From: JAFLCM01 sp046154665
GTDB lineage: Bacteria; Planctomycetota; Phycisphaerae; Phycisphaerales; UBA1924
Direction of reading: 5' to 3'
Assembly (NCBI GenBank): GCA_046154665.1
Contig: JBJXFG010000047.1
Location: 62,001-126,000, forward strand
Length of the DNA: 64,000 nt
Part shown: in pieces, positions 56,763 to 64,000 of the stretch
Numbering within the stretch: position 1 is the first letter of the stretch
Layout: each line of letters opens with the position of its first letter
The notes under the pieces: generated by a model
Told to the model about the DNA's origin: nothing
Database searches by the model: none
The model's input: only the letters and a program-made list of their open reading frames with translations
Translations under genes and position numbers: made by a program

Positions 56763-56950
56763 GTGGTTCCTTTGCAGTCAGACCCCGCCCGGTCCGTCGA
56801 AGGCCTCTTGCCGCGTGGACTTTGACACGTTCGGGCCCGAAGGTCAAGCGCCCTACGGAACGCCGGCCCACGCGCCTTCGTCGATCGGCGGCGATTGGGC
56901 TGGTCGAACGGCGAGTCAACTGAGAAGTCCGCTTCTTTGCGGCCCCATCT

Positions 56951-56977
56951 GACCCCGTGCTGGCGCACGGGGCTCGG
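56951..56977. repeat. hairpin repeat, family B (single copy)
   Basis: Stem CCCCGTGC / GCACGGGG with TGGC loop, tail CTCGG, between the divergent MCE and mnmE genes. The stem differs from the copies at 4805 and 13225 in compensated pairs. Confidence 0.7.
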
Positions 56978-57023
56978 TTCAGCACCGGGGCGCGGATCGA
57001 CCTTGCCGGGCTAACCTGCTGAG

Positions 57024-58508
57024 GTGATCCTCGGCGACACCATCGCGGCGATCTCGACCGGCGCCGGGGCCGGGGCGCGGGCGGTGCTGCGGCTGTCCGG
57101 GGCGGGGGTGCCCGAGGTGTTGCAGGCGCTCTCGGGTGAGTCGGGTTTCGAGCCGGGCGTGCATGTGATGCGTGTGAGTGCCACTGACACGGCTTCGGGT
57201 CAGTGCTCCCTGTGCATCGCTGACAATCGACGGCTGGTTGATGATCCAGCACCGACCCGAGGACGGGTCGGTGGCACAACCCCGTCGTTTTCCGTGCTGG
57301 TGACGGTGTTCCGTGGTCCACGGTCGTACACGGGAGAGGACGCCGCGGAGATCATGTTTCCGGGCGGGCCGGCGCTCCGGGCGCGGGTGCTGCAGACGGT
57401 GCTCGGGATCGACGGCGTGCGCCAGGCCGAGCCGGGCGAGTTCACGGCGCGGGCATTTCTGAACGCCAAACTCAGCGCCGAGCAGGCCGAGGGGGTCGCC
57501 GCGGTCATCGCCGCCGGGAATGAGGAGCAGCTTCGGGCGGCCCGCGATCTTCTCCACGGCGTGACGGGCGCTTCATACCGCGCGCTGGCGGATGACCTGG
57601 CCCACACCCTGGCGCTGGTCGAGGCGGGGATCGATTTCACGGATCAAGAGGATGTGGTGGCCATCGCGCCGGCGGCGTTGCGAGAGCGCCTCACGGCGCT
57701 GCTGGGGACGCTGACGCATCTGGCCGGGCCCGCGGCGGAACAGGGCGCGGGCTCGGCGATGCCGGTGGTGGTGCTGGCGGGTCCGCCGAATGCGGGCAAG
57801 TCGACGCTGTTCAATGCGCTGCTGGGGCGCGAGCGTGCGGTGGTGTCTGCGGAGCCGGGGACGACGCGCGACGCGGTCGAGGCGGAACTGGTTGGCGGCG
57901 CGGGGTGGCAGTTTGACGGTTCGGGCGCCGATCGCGTGCGGCTGGTTGATCTTGCGGGGCTTGACACGGCGCTGGCGGCGCGATCGTCGCTTGACGACGC
58001 CGGGCAGCGCCGGGCCCGCGAGCGGATCGCCGGGGCTGATGTCGTGGTGCTGTGCGCGCCGTGGGGGAGCGAGTGGGCCGAGGTTGGGCGTGAGGTCATT
58101 GGGCGGGGGCGAGTGCTGCATGTGCGAACAAAGTCAGACCTGGTCCACACGAGCGAGGGGGTGGACGGAGCGGCGTTGGCACCGCTGGCGGTGTGCGCGA
58201 TCGATGGGTGGGGGGTGTCAAGCCTGCGCCGAGCGATCTTCGACGCCGCGGATCGGGTGGGAGCCCGGGCGGCTTCGGGCGCCCCGGTGTGGGCCCGGCA
58301 TCGATCGTGCCTGATCCGGGCCCGTGAGCGAGTGTCCCACGCCCTGGGGTTGGTTAGGTCGCAAGGTGGAAGGGGGAGCCTGGCGGAGCCCGAACTGATC
58401 GCCACGGAACTGAGGTCGGCGTTGGACGAGGTGGGGCAGATCGCCGGCCACATCAGTCCGGACGAGGTGATCGGGCGGGTGTTTTCGGTGTTTTGCGTGG
58501 GGAAGTGA
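57024..58508 (+). CDS. mnmE: tRNA uridine-5-carboxymethylaminomethyl modification GTPase
   Basis: A 494-residue MnmE, which with MnmG modifies the wobble uridine of tRNAs. The N-terminal domain has DTIAAIST, FRGPRSYTGEDAAEI and EPGEFTARAFLN; the GTPase domain has G1 GPPNAGKS at 253-260, a DLAGLD switch near 310 and KSD near 375; the C-terminal VFCVGK keeps the catalytic Cys of the C-I-G-K motif. Residues 52-85, where other MnmE proteins have a short turn, are encoded by a REPIN element (57178-57277) and are present in frame. GTG start at 57024, without strong Shine-Dalgarno. Confidence 0.9.
   Translation: MILGDTIAAISTGAGAGARAVLRLSGAGVPEVLQALSGESGFEPGVHVMRVSATDTASGQCSLCIADNRRLVDDPAPTRGRVGGTTPSFSVLVTVFRGPRSYTGEDAAEIMFPGGPALRARVLQTVLGIDGVRQAEPGEFTARAFLNAKLSAEQAEGVAAVIAAGNEEQLRAARDLLHGVTGASYRALADDLAHTLALVEAGIDFTDQEDVVAIAPAALRERLTALLGTLTHLAGPAAEQGAGSAMPVVVLAGPPNAGKSTLFNALLGRERAVVSAEPGTTRDAVEAELVGGAGWQFDGSGADRVRLVDLAGLDTALAARSSLDDAGQRRARERIAGADVVVLCAPWGSEWAEVGREVIGRGRVLHVRTKSDLVHTSEGVDGAALAPLAVCAIDGWGVSSLRRAIFDAADRVGARAASGAPVWARHRSCLIRARERVSHALGLVRSQGGRGSLAEPELIATELRSALDEVGQIAGHISPDEVIGRVFSVFCVGK
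57178..57277. repeat. REPIN inside mnmE
   Basis: Left REP 57178-57206 (GTGCCACTGAC ... GGTCAGTGC) and right REP 57249-57277 (GCACCGACCC ... GGGTCGGTGGCAC) with a 42-base spacer; total 100 bases, ends GTGCCAC and GTGGCAC as in the REPINs that flank the RAYT gene. It is translated in frame. Confidence 0.85.
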
Positions 58509-58510
58509 GG

Positions 58511-58556
58511 GCGGGAGTCGGGAGTGGGGGGGTGGGGGGTCGGCAGTCGGGAAGAG
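58511..58556. repeat. G-rich repeat, second copy of the metH insertion
   Basis: Same sequence as 19487-19524 with an extra G-rich centre. It follows the mnmE stop at once. Several runs of three to six G could form a G-quadruplex on the forward strand. Confidence 0.75.
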
Positions 58557-58698
58557 AAAGGCGGGGTCGTTGGAACTTCGAGGGTTGGAGAACGCCCAAA
58601 CCATTTGTCAGGGTTGCGCAAGGGATGGCGGCCTGGCGGGGCATCGTGCCTTGTGGCGATCCGGTGGGGTGTGAGCGACTCCGTACAATCCTCTCCGC

Positions 58699-60405
58699 AT
58701 GAATCCGAATCCGACCATTCCCGGGGCCGCGAGTGTGCTGGCCGAGGCCCTGTTCCTGATGTCGCCTTACAAGCCGGTGCTCTACCTGCTCCCCTTCTGG
58801 GGGTGGGCGTGGGTCGTCTCGACGATCTATGACAAGGACGCGGCGCGCTGGTACCTCAAGCGTCGGATGTGGAACATGGTCCACATCGCCTTCGCGGCGG
58901 CGGCGCTGGTCGTCATCCTGCTGCCGATGACCTTCTGGATCACCTGGCCGATCATGATCGGCCTGTTGGCGACCGACCTGGCGATCTACTGGATGGCCCG
59001 CAACGCCGACTCGCGCGTGCCCGAGGCCATGAAGTGGACACTGGACATTTCCAAGATGCTCGCCGCCCGCGCCGAGTCGAGCGCGAGCAAGAAGAAGGCC
59101 AAGGGCGTCGGCAGCAGCGCGATGATCTTCAAGGGCCCCGGCGGCGAGCTCCCGGTCCCGGCCAAGGACACCCCCGAGTTCGAGCTCCGTCTGGCCCTCG
59201 AGCAGCTCTTCGGGCGCATGATCGACCTCCGCGCCAACCAGTTCGATATCGCACCGATCAAGCCCAACGTCTACGGCGTGGCGTACATGATCGACGGCGT
59301 GCGCACCCAGCCCGAGGCCGTGCCCCAACCGCGGGCCGTGGCGATCATCGACACGCTCAAGGGCGTGGCCAAGCTGGACGTCAACGATCGTCGTCGGCGT
59401 CTCCAGGGCGACATCCAACTGGGCATGACCGGCGGCAACACGCTCCCGGCACGCCTGACCACCGCCGGCGCTTCGGGCGGGATGAAGCTCAGCATGCTGC
59501 TCGACCCGGCCAAGCAGGTCTCGATCAAGTTCGATGATCTGGGCTTCCTTCCCAACCAGAAGGAAGACATGCAGACCATCCTGTCCGGGAAGGGCGTGGT
59601 GCTGGTGTCGGCCCCGCCGGACAACGGGCGGACGACGCTTCTCTACGCGCTCACCCGCAAGCACGACGCGTACACGCAGAATGTGCAGACCATCGAGACG
59701 GATATCCAAGCCTCGATCGAGGGCGTGCGGCAGAACCTGTTCGACGCGCAGGCGGAGGGGGCCGAGTTTGCCACCACGCTGCGGTCGATCCTGCGCCGCG
59801 ATCCGGACGTGGTGACGGTGTGCGAGACGCCGGATGACGCGACATGTGCCGAGGCCTCCAAGGCGGACACGGATCGCTCGCGGATCTATCTGAGCATGAA
59901 GGCCGACAACCCGTTGCAGGCGGTTCAGTTGTTCGCCAAGGGCGTGGGCAAGCAGGAGACGGCGGCCAAGGCGCTGTCGGGCCTCATCGGTGCCAAACTG
60001 GTGCGCCGCCTGTGCAACAACTGCAAGGTGCCCTTCCAGCCCAAGCCCGAAGACCTCAAGAAGCTTGGCCTGCCCGCCGAGACCAAGCAGCTGCACCGCA
60101 AGGGCGGGCAGGTGATGGTCAAGGACAAGCCGGAGGTGTGCCCGGTCTGCGGCGGCACCGGCTACTTCGGCCAGGTGGGCCTGTATGCCGTACACCCGCT
60201 GGGTGAAGAGGAGCGGAAGCTGATCGCCGCCAATGAGCTGAGCCAGTTGCGGGCGCTGCTGCGTCAGAAGAAGCAGCAGAGCCTGCAGAGCTCGGGCCTG
60301 CAGCAGGTCATCATGGGCAACACCAGCGTCGAAGAGGTGCTCCGAGTCACGGCGGAACAGGCACCGACCACACAGAAGGCGGCGGCCCCCGCGGCGGCCG
60401 AATGA
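58699..60405 (+). CDS. membrane-anchored GspE/PilB-like ATPase with degenerate Walker A
   Basis: A 568-residue protein. Two spans (about 28-44 and 60-95) precede a GspE/PilB-like part: KGVVLVSAPPDNGRTTLLYAL is the P-loop region, where the usual GPTGSGKTTTLY has changed so that Arg311 replaces the catalytic Lys; VQTIETDIQASIEGVRQN is the strand preceding the Asp-box position and the ETPDDATCAEAS block is near Walker B. The C-terminal CNNC and CPVCGGTGYFGQVGLY segments keep the zinc-binding Cys pairs. Such proteins power type II/IV filament assembly, but loss of the Lys and the extra membrane spans suggest a non-hydrolysing or regulatory paralogue. It begins with the usual 'IsP'-like N-terminal and precedes the CvpA-like gene. 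Confidence 0.75.
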   Translation: MNPNPTIPGAASVLAEALFLMSPYKPVLYLLPFWGWAWVVSTIYDKDAARWYLKRRMWNMVHIAFAAAALVVILLPMTFWITWPIMIGLLATDLAIYWMARNADSRVPEAMKWTLDISKMLAARAESSASKKKAKGVGSSAMIFKGPGGELPVPAKDTPEFELRLALEQLFGRMIDLRANQFDIAPIKPNVYGVAYMIDGVRTQPEAVPQPRAVAIIDTLKGVAKLDVNDRRRRLQGDIQLGMTGGNTLPARLTTAGASGGMKLSMLLDPAKQVSIKFDDLGFLPNQKEDMQTILSGKGVVLVSAPPDNGRTTLLYALTRKHDAYTQNVQTIETDIQASIEGVRQNLFDAQAEGAEFATTLRSILRRDPDVVTVCETPDDATCAEASKADTDRSRIYLSMKADNPLQAVQLFAKGVGKQETAAKALSGLIGAKLVRRLCNNCKVPFQPKPEDLKKLGLPAETKQLHRKGGQVMVKDKPEVCPVCGGTGYFGQVGLYAVHPLGEEERKLIAANELSQLRALLRQKKQQSLQSSGLQQVIMGNTSVEEVLRVTAEQAPTTQKAAAPAAAE

Positions 60406-60423
60406 CGCCGCGCGATTCGAAAA

Positions 60424-60454
60424 CCACGCTCACAAAGACGTGAGCATGCCACCC
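60424..60454. repeat. hairpin after the GspE-like gene
   Basis: GCTCAC / GTGAGC around AAAGAC, followed by ATGCCACCC; the right flank matches the reverse of 29954-29969. It lies about 20 bases after the stop. Confidence 0.6.
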
Positions 60455-60456
60455 GA

Positions 60457-60506
60457 TCTCTCCCCCCATTCCCCAACTGGCCACTGGCCATCTCCCCACT
60501 CCCCCC
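60457..60506. repeat. pyrimidine-rich repeat before the CvpA-like gene
   Basis: CCCCAACTGGCCACTGGCCA with flanking CTCTCCCCCC-type tracts, like one arm of the repeat before metH. It occupies the place of the ribosome binding site of the next gene. Confidence 0.55.
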
Positions 60507-60509
60507 ACA

Positions 60510-62363
60510 ATGGTTCTCAACCTTCTCGTCATCACCATCATCATCTTGAGCGCCCTGTTGTGGGGCGCCCCGCAACGCGGGCGCGGGCTGTTCAGTGCGC
60601 TCATCCATTTCGCGTGTGTCATCGCCGCCGGCGGCGTGGCCTTCGCGGTGTGGGAGCCGCTGGTCTACGGCGTGCTGCTCAAGTCGGCCCCGGACTACGC
60701 CTGGACGCTGGGCCTGCTGGCCCCGTTCATCGTCAGCCTGCTCATCTTCCGCATTGTCACCGATCTCACGGTTCCGAAGAACATGGACCTGGGCGACGCC
60801 GCGAACTTCGTGGGCGGCGGGGTGTTCGGCGGGGCGGCGGGTCTCATCACCGCCGGCATGGTGGTACTGGGCATCAGCCACCTGCGCTCCGGGAAGGAAC
60901 TGCTGGGCTACACGCCGCTGAACTACTCGGGCGGCAGCCTCGTGGCGGAAAAGAAGCTGTGGATCCCCGTTGACCGCCTGGTGGTGACGATGTACGAGGT
61001 GCTCAGCACGGGCGGCTTCGGCAGCGAAGACGCGCTGGCGCTGCGGGCCCCGCGCGCCTGGGAAGCCGCCGCCATGATGCGGACGACGCTCCGCGGCAGC
61101 GGCGAGAACCAGGCGGCAATCGGGCGGACCACCATGCAGCCCGGCGACATGGCCATCAAGGGCCGCTACACCGTCGGCCCGCTGCCCGCCGACACGGCCA
61201 CGCTGGATTCGTTCATCCTCGTCGACGGCAAGCCCTCGAAGACGGGTTTCAAGGACAGCACCGGCGCCGCCCCATCGGGTGAGATCAACGTCGAAGGCTT
61301 CGTGCTCGAGTTCAACTCGGGGGCGGCGGAGAAGTCCGGGCAGGTCGTCCTCGGGCCCGGCCAGATCCGCCTGGTGTGCAAGTCTGGCTCGACGGCCATC
61401 GCGCTGCAGCCCGCCGCCATCATCGCGCGGCCCGAGGCCGGCGGCGGGATGTACCGCTTCCGCATGGATGCACCGGAGATCTTCATCCCTTCGGTCGGCG
61501 GCGGATCGAGTTCGATCTTCGCGCCCGAGTTTTTCGTGCCCAAGGGAGCCACGCCGACGGACCTGATCGTCAAAGGTGTCCGGTATCCGCTCTCGAAGTT
61601 GGACGCCTCGAAGACGACCCTCTATCCCAATACGGCCATGCGCGATGACGCCATCCGCAACGGGGCGATGTTCCAAAAGTTCGGTCTGAACGTCGGCGGC
61701 GGAGCACCCGGCGGAGCCGCCGCGGGCGGGTCGGCTGGTGGTGCCGCTGCCGGCGGGTCCGGTGGCGCGTCCACTTCACCACCCTCGGCCGGGCAGGTCA
61801 TCAAGAACTCCGGCGGCCGCATGGAAGAGTTCTTCGAGTCCGTCGGCCTCCCCGACAGCCTCATCCTCAACGCCGGCGAAATCGGCAAGCTCGAACTCAA
61901 CGCCCAGCGCCAGATCACCGACGGCGAGCACCAGTTCGACAAGTCCGTCCTCGCCAACAACCGCGGCATCGACCGCAACCTCCGCGTCGACCAGTTCGCC
62001 CGCACGCGCGACACCACCATCGTGCAGGTCACCCTTTCGAACCAGGGCGCGATGTCGCTGCTGGGCCGCAGCGTCGAGGCGGCGGAGGACATCCTCCCCC
62101 CGATGCTCATCGACACCAACGGCCAGCAGTACGAGGCGATCGGGTACGTGTATTCCGAGGGCAACATCGTCAAGATCCGCTTCACGCCGGGCAAGCCGCT
62201 GCGGGGCCTGAGCGAGTTGCCCAGCCGCGTATCGCGCTCGAAGCGCGACCAGACGGTGCGGCTCTTGTTCCGCCCGACGGTCAACGTGTCGATCGCGAGC
62301 TTCGCGCTGGGCACCAAGCCATTGGCGACGTTCGATCCGCCTGTGAAGATGGGCGGCGGGTGA
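60510..62363 (+). CDS. CvpA-like membrane protein with large extracytoplasmic domain
   Basis: A 617-residue protein. The first 130 residues carry four spans in the CvpA pattern (LVITIIILSALLWGAPQRGR, the LVYGVLL and FIVSLLIFRIV segments, a Gly-rich GGGVFGGAAGLITAGM). A long exterior part follows, with a Gly/Ala/Ser-rich linker (about 395-425) and beta-rich modules near the end (RTRDTTIVQVTLSNQGAM). CvpA is linked to colicin V production and envelope stability; the exterior domain is unfamiliar. It follows the GspE-like gene by 104 bases and may be cotranscribed with it. Confidence 0.65.
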   Translation: MVLNLLVITIIILSALLWGAPQRGRGLFSALIHFACVIAAGGVAFAVWEPLVYGVLLKSAPDYAWTLGLLAPFIVSLLIFRIVTDLTVPKNMDLGDAANFVGGGVFGGAAGLITAGMVVLGISHLRSGKELLGYTPLNYSGGSLVAEKKLWIPVDRLVVTMYEVLSTGGFGSEDALALRAPRAWEAAAMMRTTLRGSGENQAAIGRTTMQPGDMAIKGRYTVGPLPADTATLDSFILVDGKPSKTGFKDSTGAAPSGEINVEGFVLEFNSGAAEKSGQVVLGPGQIRLVCKSGSTAIALQPAAIIARPEAGGGMYRFRMDAPEIFIPSVGGGSSSIFAPEFFVPKGATPTDLIVKGVRYPLSKLDASKTTLYPNTAMRDDAIRNGAMFQKFGLNVGGGAPGGAAAGGSAGGAAAGGSGGASTSPPSAGQVIKNSGGRMEEFFESVGLPDSLILNAGEIGKLELNAQRQITDGEHQFDKSVLANNRGIDRNLRVDQFARTRDTTIVQVTLSNQGAMSLLGRSVEAAEDILPPMLIDTNGQQYEAIGYVYSEGNIVKIRFTPGKPLRGLSELPSRVSRSKRDQTVRLLFRPTVNVSIASFALGTKPLATFDPPVKMGGG

Positions 62364-62366
62364 TCC

Positions 62367-62456
62367 AACGAACCCCGAGCGTGAGCGAGTGGGCGCCTTG
62401 AGGTCTTTCGCGAATGCAAAGGCACCCGCTCGCTGACGCTCGGGGCTCGTTCGTTC
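62367..62456. repeat. inverted repeat, family D
   Basis: Left arm (AACGAACCCCGAGCGTGAGC then GAGTGGG) and right arm (CCCGCTCGCTGACGCTCGGG then GCTCGTT), 4 bases after a stop codon, as in the copies at 36604 and 55402. Confidence 0.85.
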
Positions 62457-62519
62457 GGGCGACGGATCGACGCGGGTGCCCTCATCGACACGTTGTCCCG
62501 ACCCCGCTTTGATTGCCCC

Positions 62520-64000
62520 ATGCCCGAAGCCTCACCCAACCCTTCGCCCGCCGCTCCGCCCGTCCCCCCCGCCGCCCCGCTGAACTTCATCGAGCAGATC
62601 GTTGAGGCCGACAACGCCGCGCGCAAGTGGGGCATCTGGCCGGACGGCACGCCGCGCGTGCAGACCCGCTTCCCCCCCGAGCCCAACGGCTATCTCCACA
62701 TCGGGCACGCCAAGAGCATCTGCCTGAACTATGGCATCGCGGCCCGCTATGGGGGCAAGTTCAACCTGCGCTTCGACGACACCAACCCCGCCAAGGAAGA
62801 GCAGGAGTACGTCGACGCCATCAAGGCCGACGTGCGCTGGCTCACCGGCGCGTTCGGCGGGTCTTTCGATGAAGGCCCCCACGCCGGCGGGATCTTCTGG
62901 GCTTCGGACTATTTCGAGAAGATGTACGAATGCGCCGTGGCCCTGATCAACGCGGGCCTGGCGTATGTGTGCGAGCTGAGCGCCGAAGAAGTCGGCAAAC
63001 GCCGCGGCACGCCGAGTGTGCCCGCGACAAGCCCGTTCCGTGATCGCCCGGCCGCCGAGAGCCTGAAGCTGTTCGACGAGATGCGCGCCGGCAAGCACCC
63101 CGACGGCACGATGACGCTCCGCGCCAAGATCGATCTCGCCAGCCCCAACTTCAACCTCCGCGATCCGGTCCTCTACCGCATTCTCCACGAAGAGCACCAC
63201 AACACGGGCCGCACCTGGTGCATCTACCCCATGTACGACTGGGCCCACGGCATCGAGGACTCGCTCGAATGCATCACCCACTCGATCTGCACCCTCGAGT
63301 TCGAGAACCATCGCCCGCTCTACGACTGGTTCATGCGGGCCATCAGCCAGGCGCTGGCTTCGGGTACGTCGGAAGCTGGTACGTCGGCTTTCCGAGCCGA
63401 CTCTTCCGGGTTGAAGAGCGACGGAGAGGGGCCATCCAACAAAGACAGTCGGCTCGGAGAGCCGACGTACCTGGGCGGCTCCGGCCCCATCGGCGTCGAC
63501 GGTCGCAAAGTCTGGCACAGCCAGCAGATTGAGTTCGCCAAGTTCCGCCCCACATACACCGTGCTCTCGAAGCGCAACCTGCTCAAGATGGTGCAGGACA
63601 AGCTCGTGAGCGGCTGGGACGACCCCAGGATGCCGACAATCAGCGGCCTGCGCCGCCGCGGCTACACCGCCCAGGCCCTGCGCCGCGTGTGTGAAGAAGT
63701 CGGCACGACGAAGGTCGAGAGCTTCATCGATCTGGGGCGGATCGAGAACGCCGTGCGCGATCATCTGAACAAAGTCGCCCCGCGGGCCATGGGCGTGCTG
63801 CGCCCGCTGAAGGTCGTGATCGAGAACTGGCCCGAAGGCAAGGTCGACGAACTCGACTTCGTTATCAACCCCGAAGACCCGAGCGCCGGCACGCGCAAGG
63901 TGCCGTTCTCAGGCGTAATCTACATCGAGCGCGAGGACTTTGAGGAGGTGCCGCCGAAGAAGTTCTTCAGGCTGACGCTGGGCGGGGGGGAGGGTCAGCC
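62520..64000 (+). CDS. glnS: glutaminyl-tRNA synthetase, 5' part
   Basis: The first 493 codons of a class-I GlnRS. HIGH is at residues 60-63 in NGYLHIGHAKSICLNYG, the tRNA-binding and catalytic blocks DDTNPAKEEQEYVDAI, GRTWCIYPMYDWAHGIEDS and the KMSKS-equivalent VLSKR at about 348-352 are present, followed by WDDPRMPTISGLRRRGYT. It continues beyond the window. Residues 287-318, between LYDWFMRAIS and QIEFAKFRPTYTVLSKR, are encoded by a family A palindromic element and are not present in other GlnRS proteins I know. The ATG at 62520 opens a Pro/Ala-rich extension. Confidence 0.95.
   Translation, partial: MPEASPNPSPAAPPVPPAAPLNFIEQIVEADNAARKWGIWPDGTPRVQTRFPPEPNGYLHIGHAKSICLNYGIAARYGGKFNLRFDDTNPAKEEQEYVDAIKADVRWLTGAFGGSFDEGPHAGGIFWASDYFEKMYECAVALINAGLAYVCELSAEEVGKRRGTPSVPATSPFRDRPAAESLKLFDEMRAGKHPDGTMTLRAKIDLASPNFNLRDPVLYRILHEEHHNTGRTWCIYPMYDWAHGIEDSLECITHSICTLEFENHRPLYDWFMRAISQALASGTSEAGTSAFRADSSGLKSDGEGPSNKDSRLGEPTYLGGSGPIGVDGRKVWHSQQIEFAKFRPTYTVLSKRNLLKMVQDKLVSGWDDPRMPTISGLRRRGYTAQALRRVCEEVGTTKVESFIDLGRIENAVRDHLNKVAPRAMGVLRPLKVVIENWPEGKVDELDFVINPEDPSAGTRKVPFSGVIYIEREDFEEVPPKKFFRLTLGGGEGQ
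63378..63471. repeat. paired hairpin element, family A, inside glnS
   Basis: Inverted halves, each a hairpin with stem GTCGGCT / AGCCGAC (one with a T-for-C change in the loop side), with GGTACGTCGG and CCGACGTACC at the ends. A partial third tip (GGTACGTCGG) lies at 63363. Translated in frame. Confidence 0.9.

Noticed and set aside
63378..63471. Intein or group I/II intron in glnS (also considered for mnmE and metH)
   Set aside because: Inserts encode only about 32-34 residues, without splicing blocks or intron-like structure; they are palindromic repeats read in frame.

Overview
The window is GC-rich, densely packed bacterial DNA and most likely comes from a planctomycete of the Phycisphaerales type. 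The best clues are two exported proteins ending in a dockerin-like pair of repeats of the 'D-x-N-x-D-x-x-V-N-T-x-D-L-V' kind with a GC-linked tail, a third ending in a 'PTPG - hydrophobic stretch - RRRR' sorting signal, a divergent planctomycete-style peptide-release-factor-like protein, and long proline/alanine-rich N-terminal extensions. This placement is inference; there is no rRNA gene in the window and I saw no tRNA.

Layout. 1-16 kb: tail of an ABC ATPase, a uridine-kinase-like P-loop protein, an NhaD-like antiporter, a parvulin-type lipoprotein, a zinc-ribbon membrane protein, an RF-1-domain protein, a giant AsmA-like protein overlapping a LOG-family gene, a lipoprotein, a GNAT enzyme and a NatA/NatB-like exporter. 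16-26.5 kb: cobalamin-dependent methionine synthase (metH), a Tat-exported epimerase-like protein, a large exported protein of unknown role, a Ser/Thr kinase and a small AbrB-like protein. 26.5-31 kb: an isobutyryl-type acyl-CoA mutase large subunit followed by an accessory patch (a DUF6883/DUF4926 pair, a diverged second copy of the mutase 3' end, an AT-richer HEPN-like gene, then a RAYT transposase among its REP/REPIN elements). 31-36.6 kb: two dockerin-tailed exported proteins, a SnoaL-like protein, a PAS-Fis regulator and a UDG-superfamily protein. 36.7-49.3 kb: purM, comEC, a 7TM-HD phosphohydrolase, phoH, a lipoprotein, an HAD hydrolase, a nucleotide-transporter-like protein, a LysR regulator and a membrane protein. 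49.4-64 kb: aconitase, a small toxin/immunity-like pair, panC, an MCE protein, mnmE, a degenerate GspE-like ATPase, a CvpA-like protein and the start of glnS.

The most unusual property of the window is its dispersed palindromic repeats. At least four families of roughly 90-145 bp elements occur, most made of two hairpin-forming halves in inverted orientation. Several lie inside reading frames and are translated in frame: a REPIN in mnmE, a second family in glnS and as the C-terminal tail of phoH, and three different repeats in interdomain linkers of metH. The mutase also carries a tandem G-rich insertion, and one lipoprotein appears to take part of its signal peptide from a repeat. Where hairpin stems differ between copies the changes are usually compensatory. 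The REPIN family surrounds a RAYT gene (30338-30928), which gives a plausible mobiliser for that family; the other families have no visible mobiliser here.

A second accessory theme is toxin/antitoxin-like gene pairs in otherwise housekeeping surroundings, at 28446-29936 next to the duplicated mutase 3' end and at 52259-52830 after aconitase.
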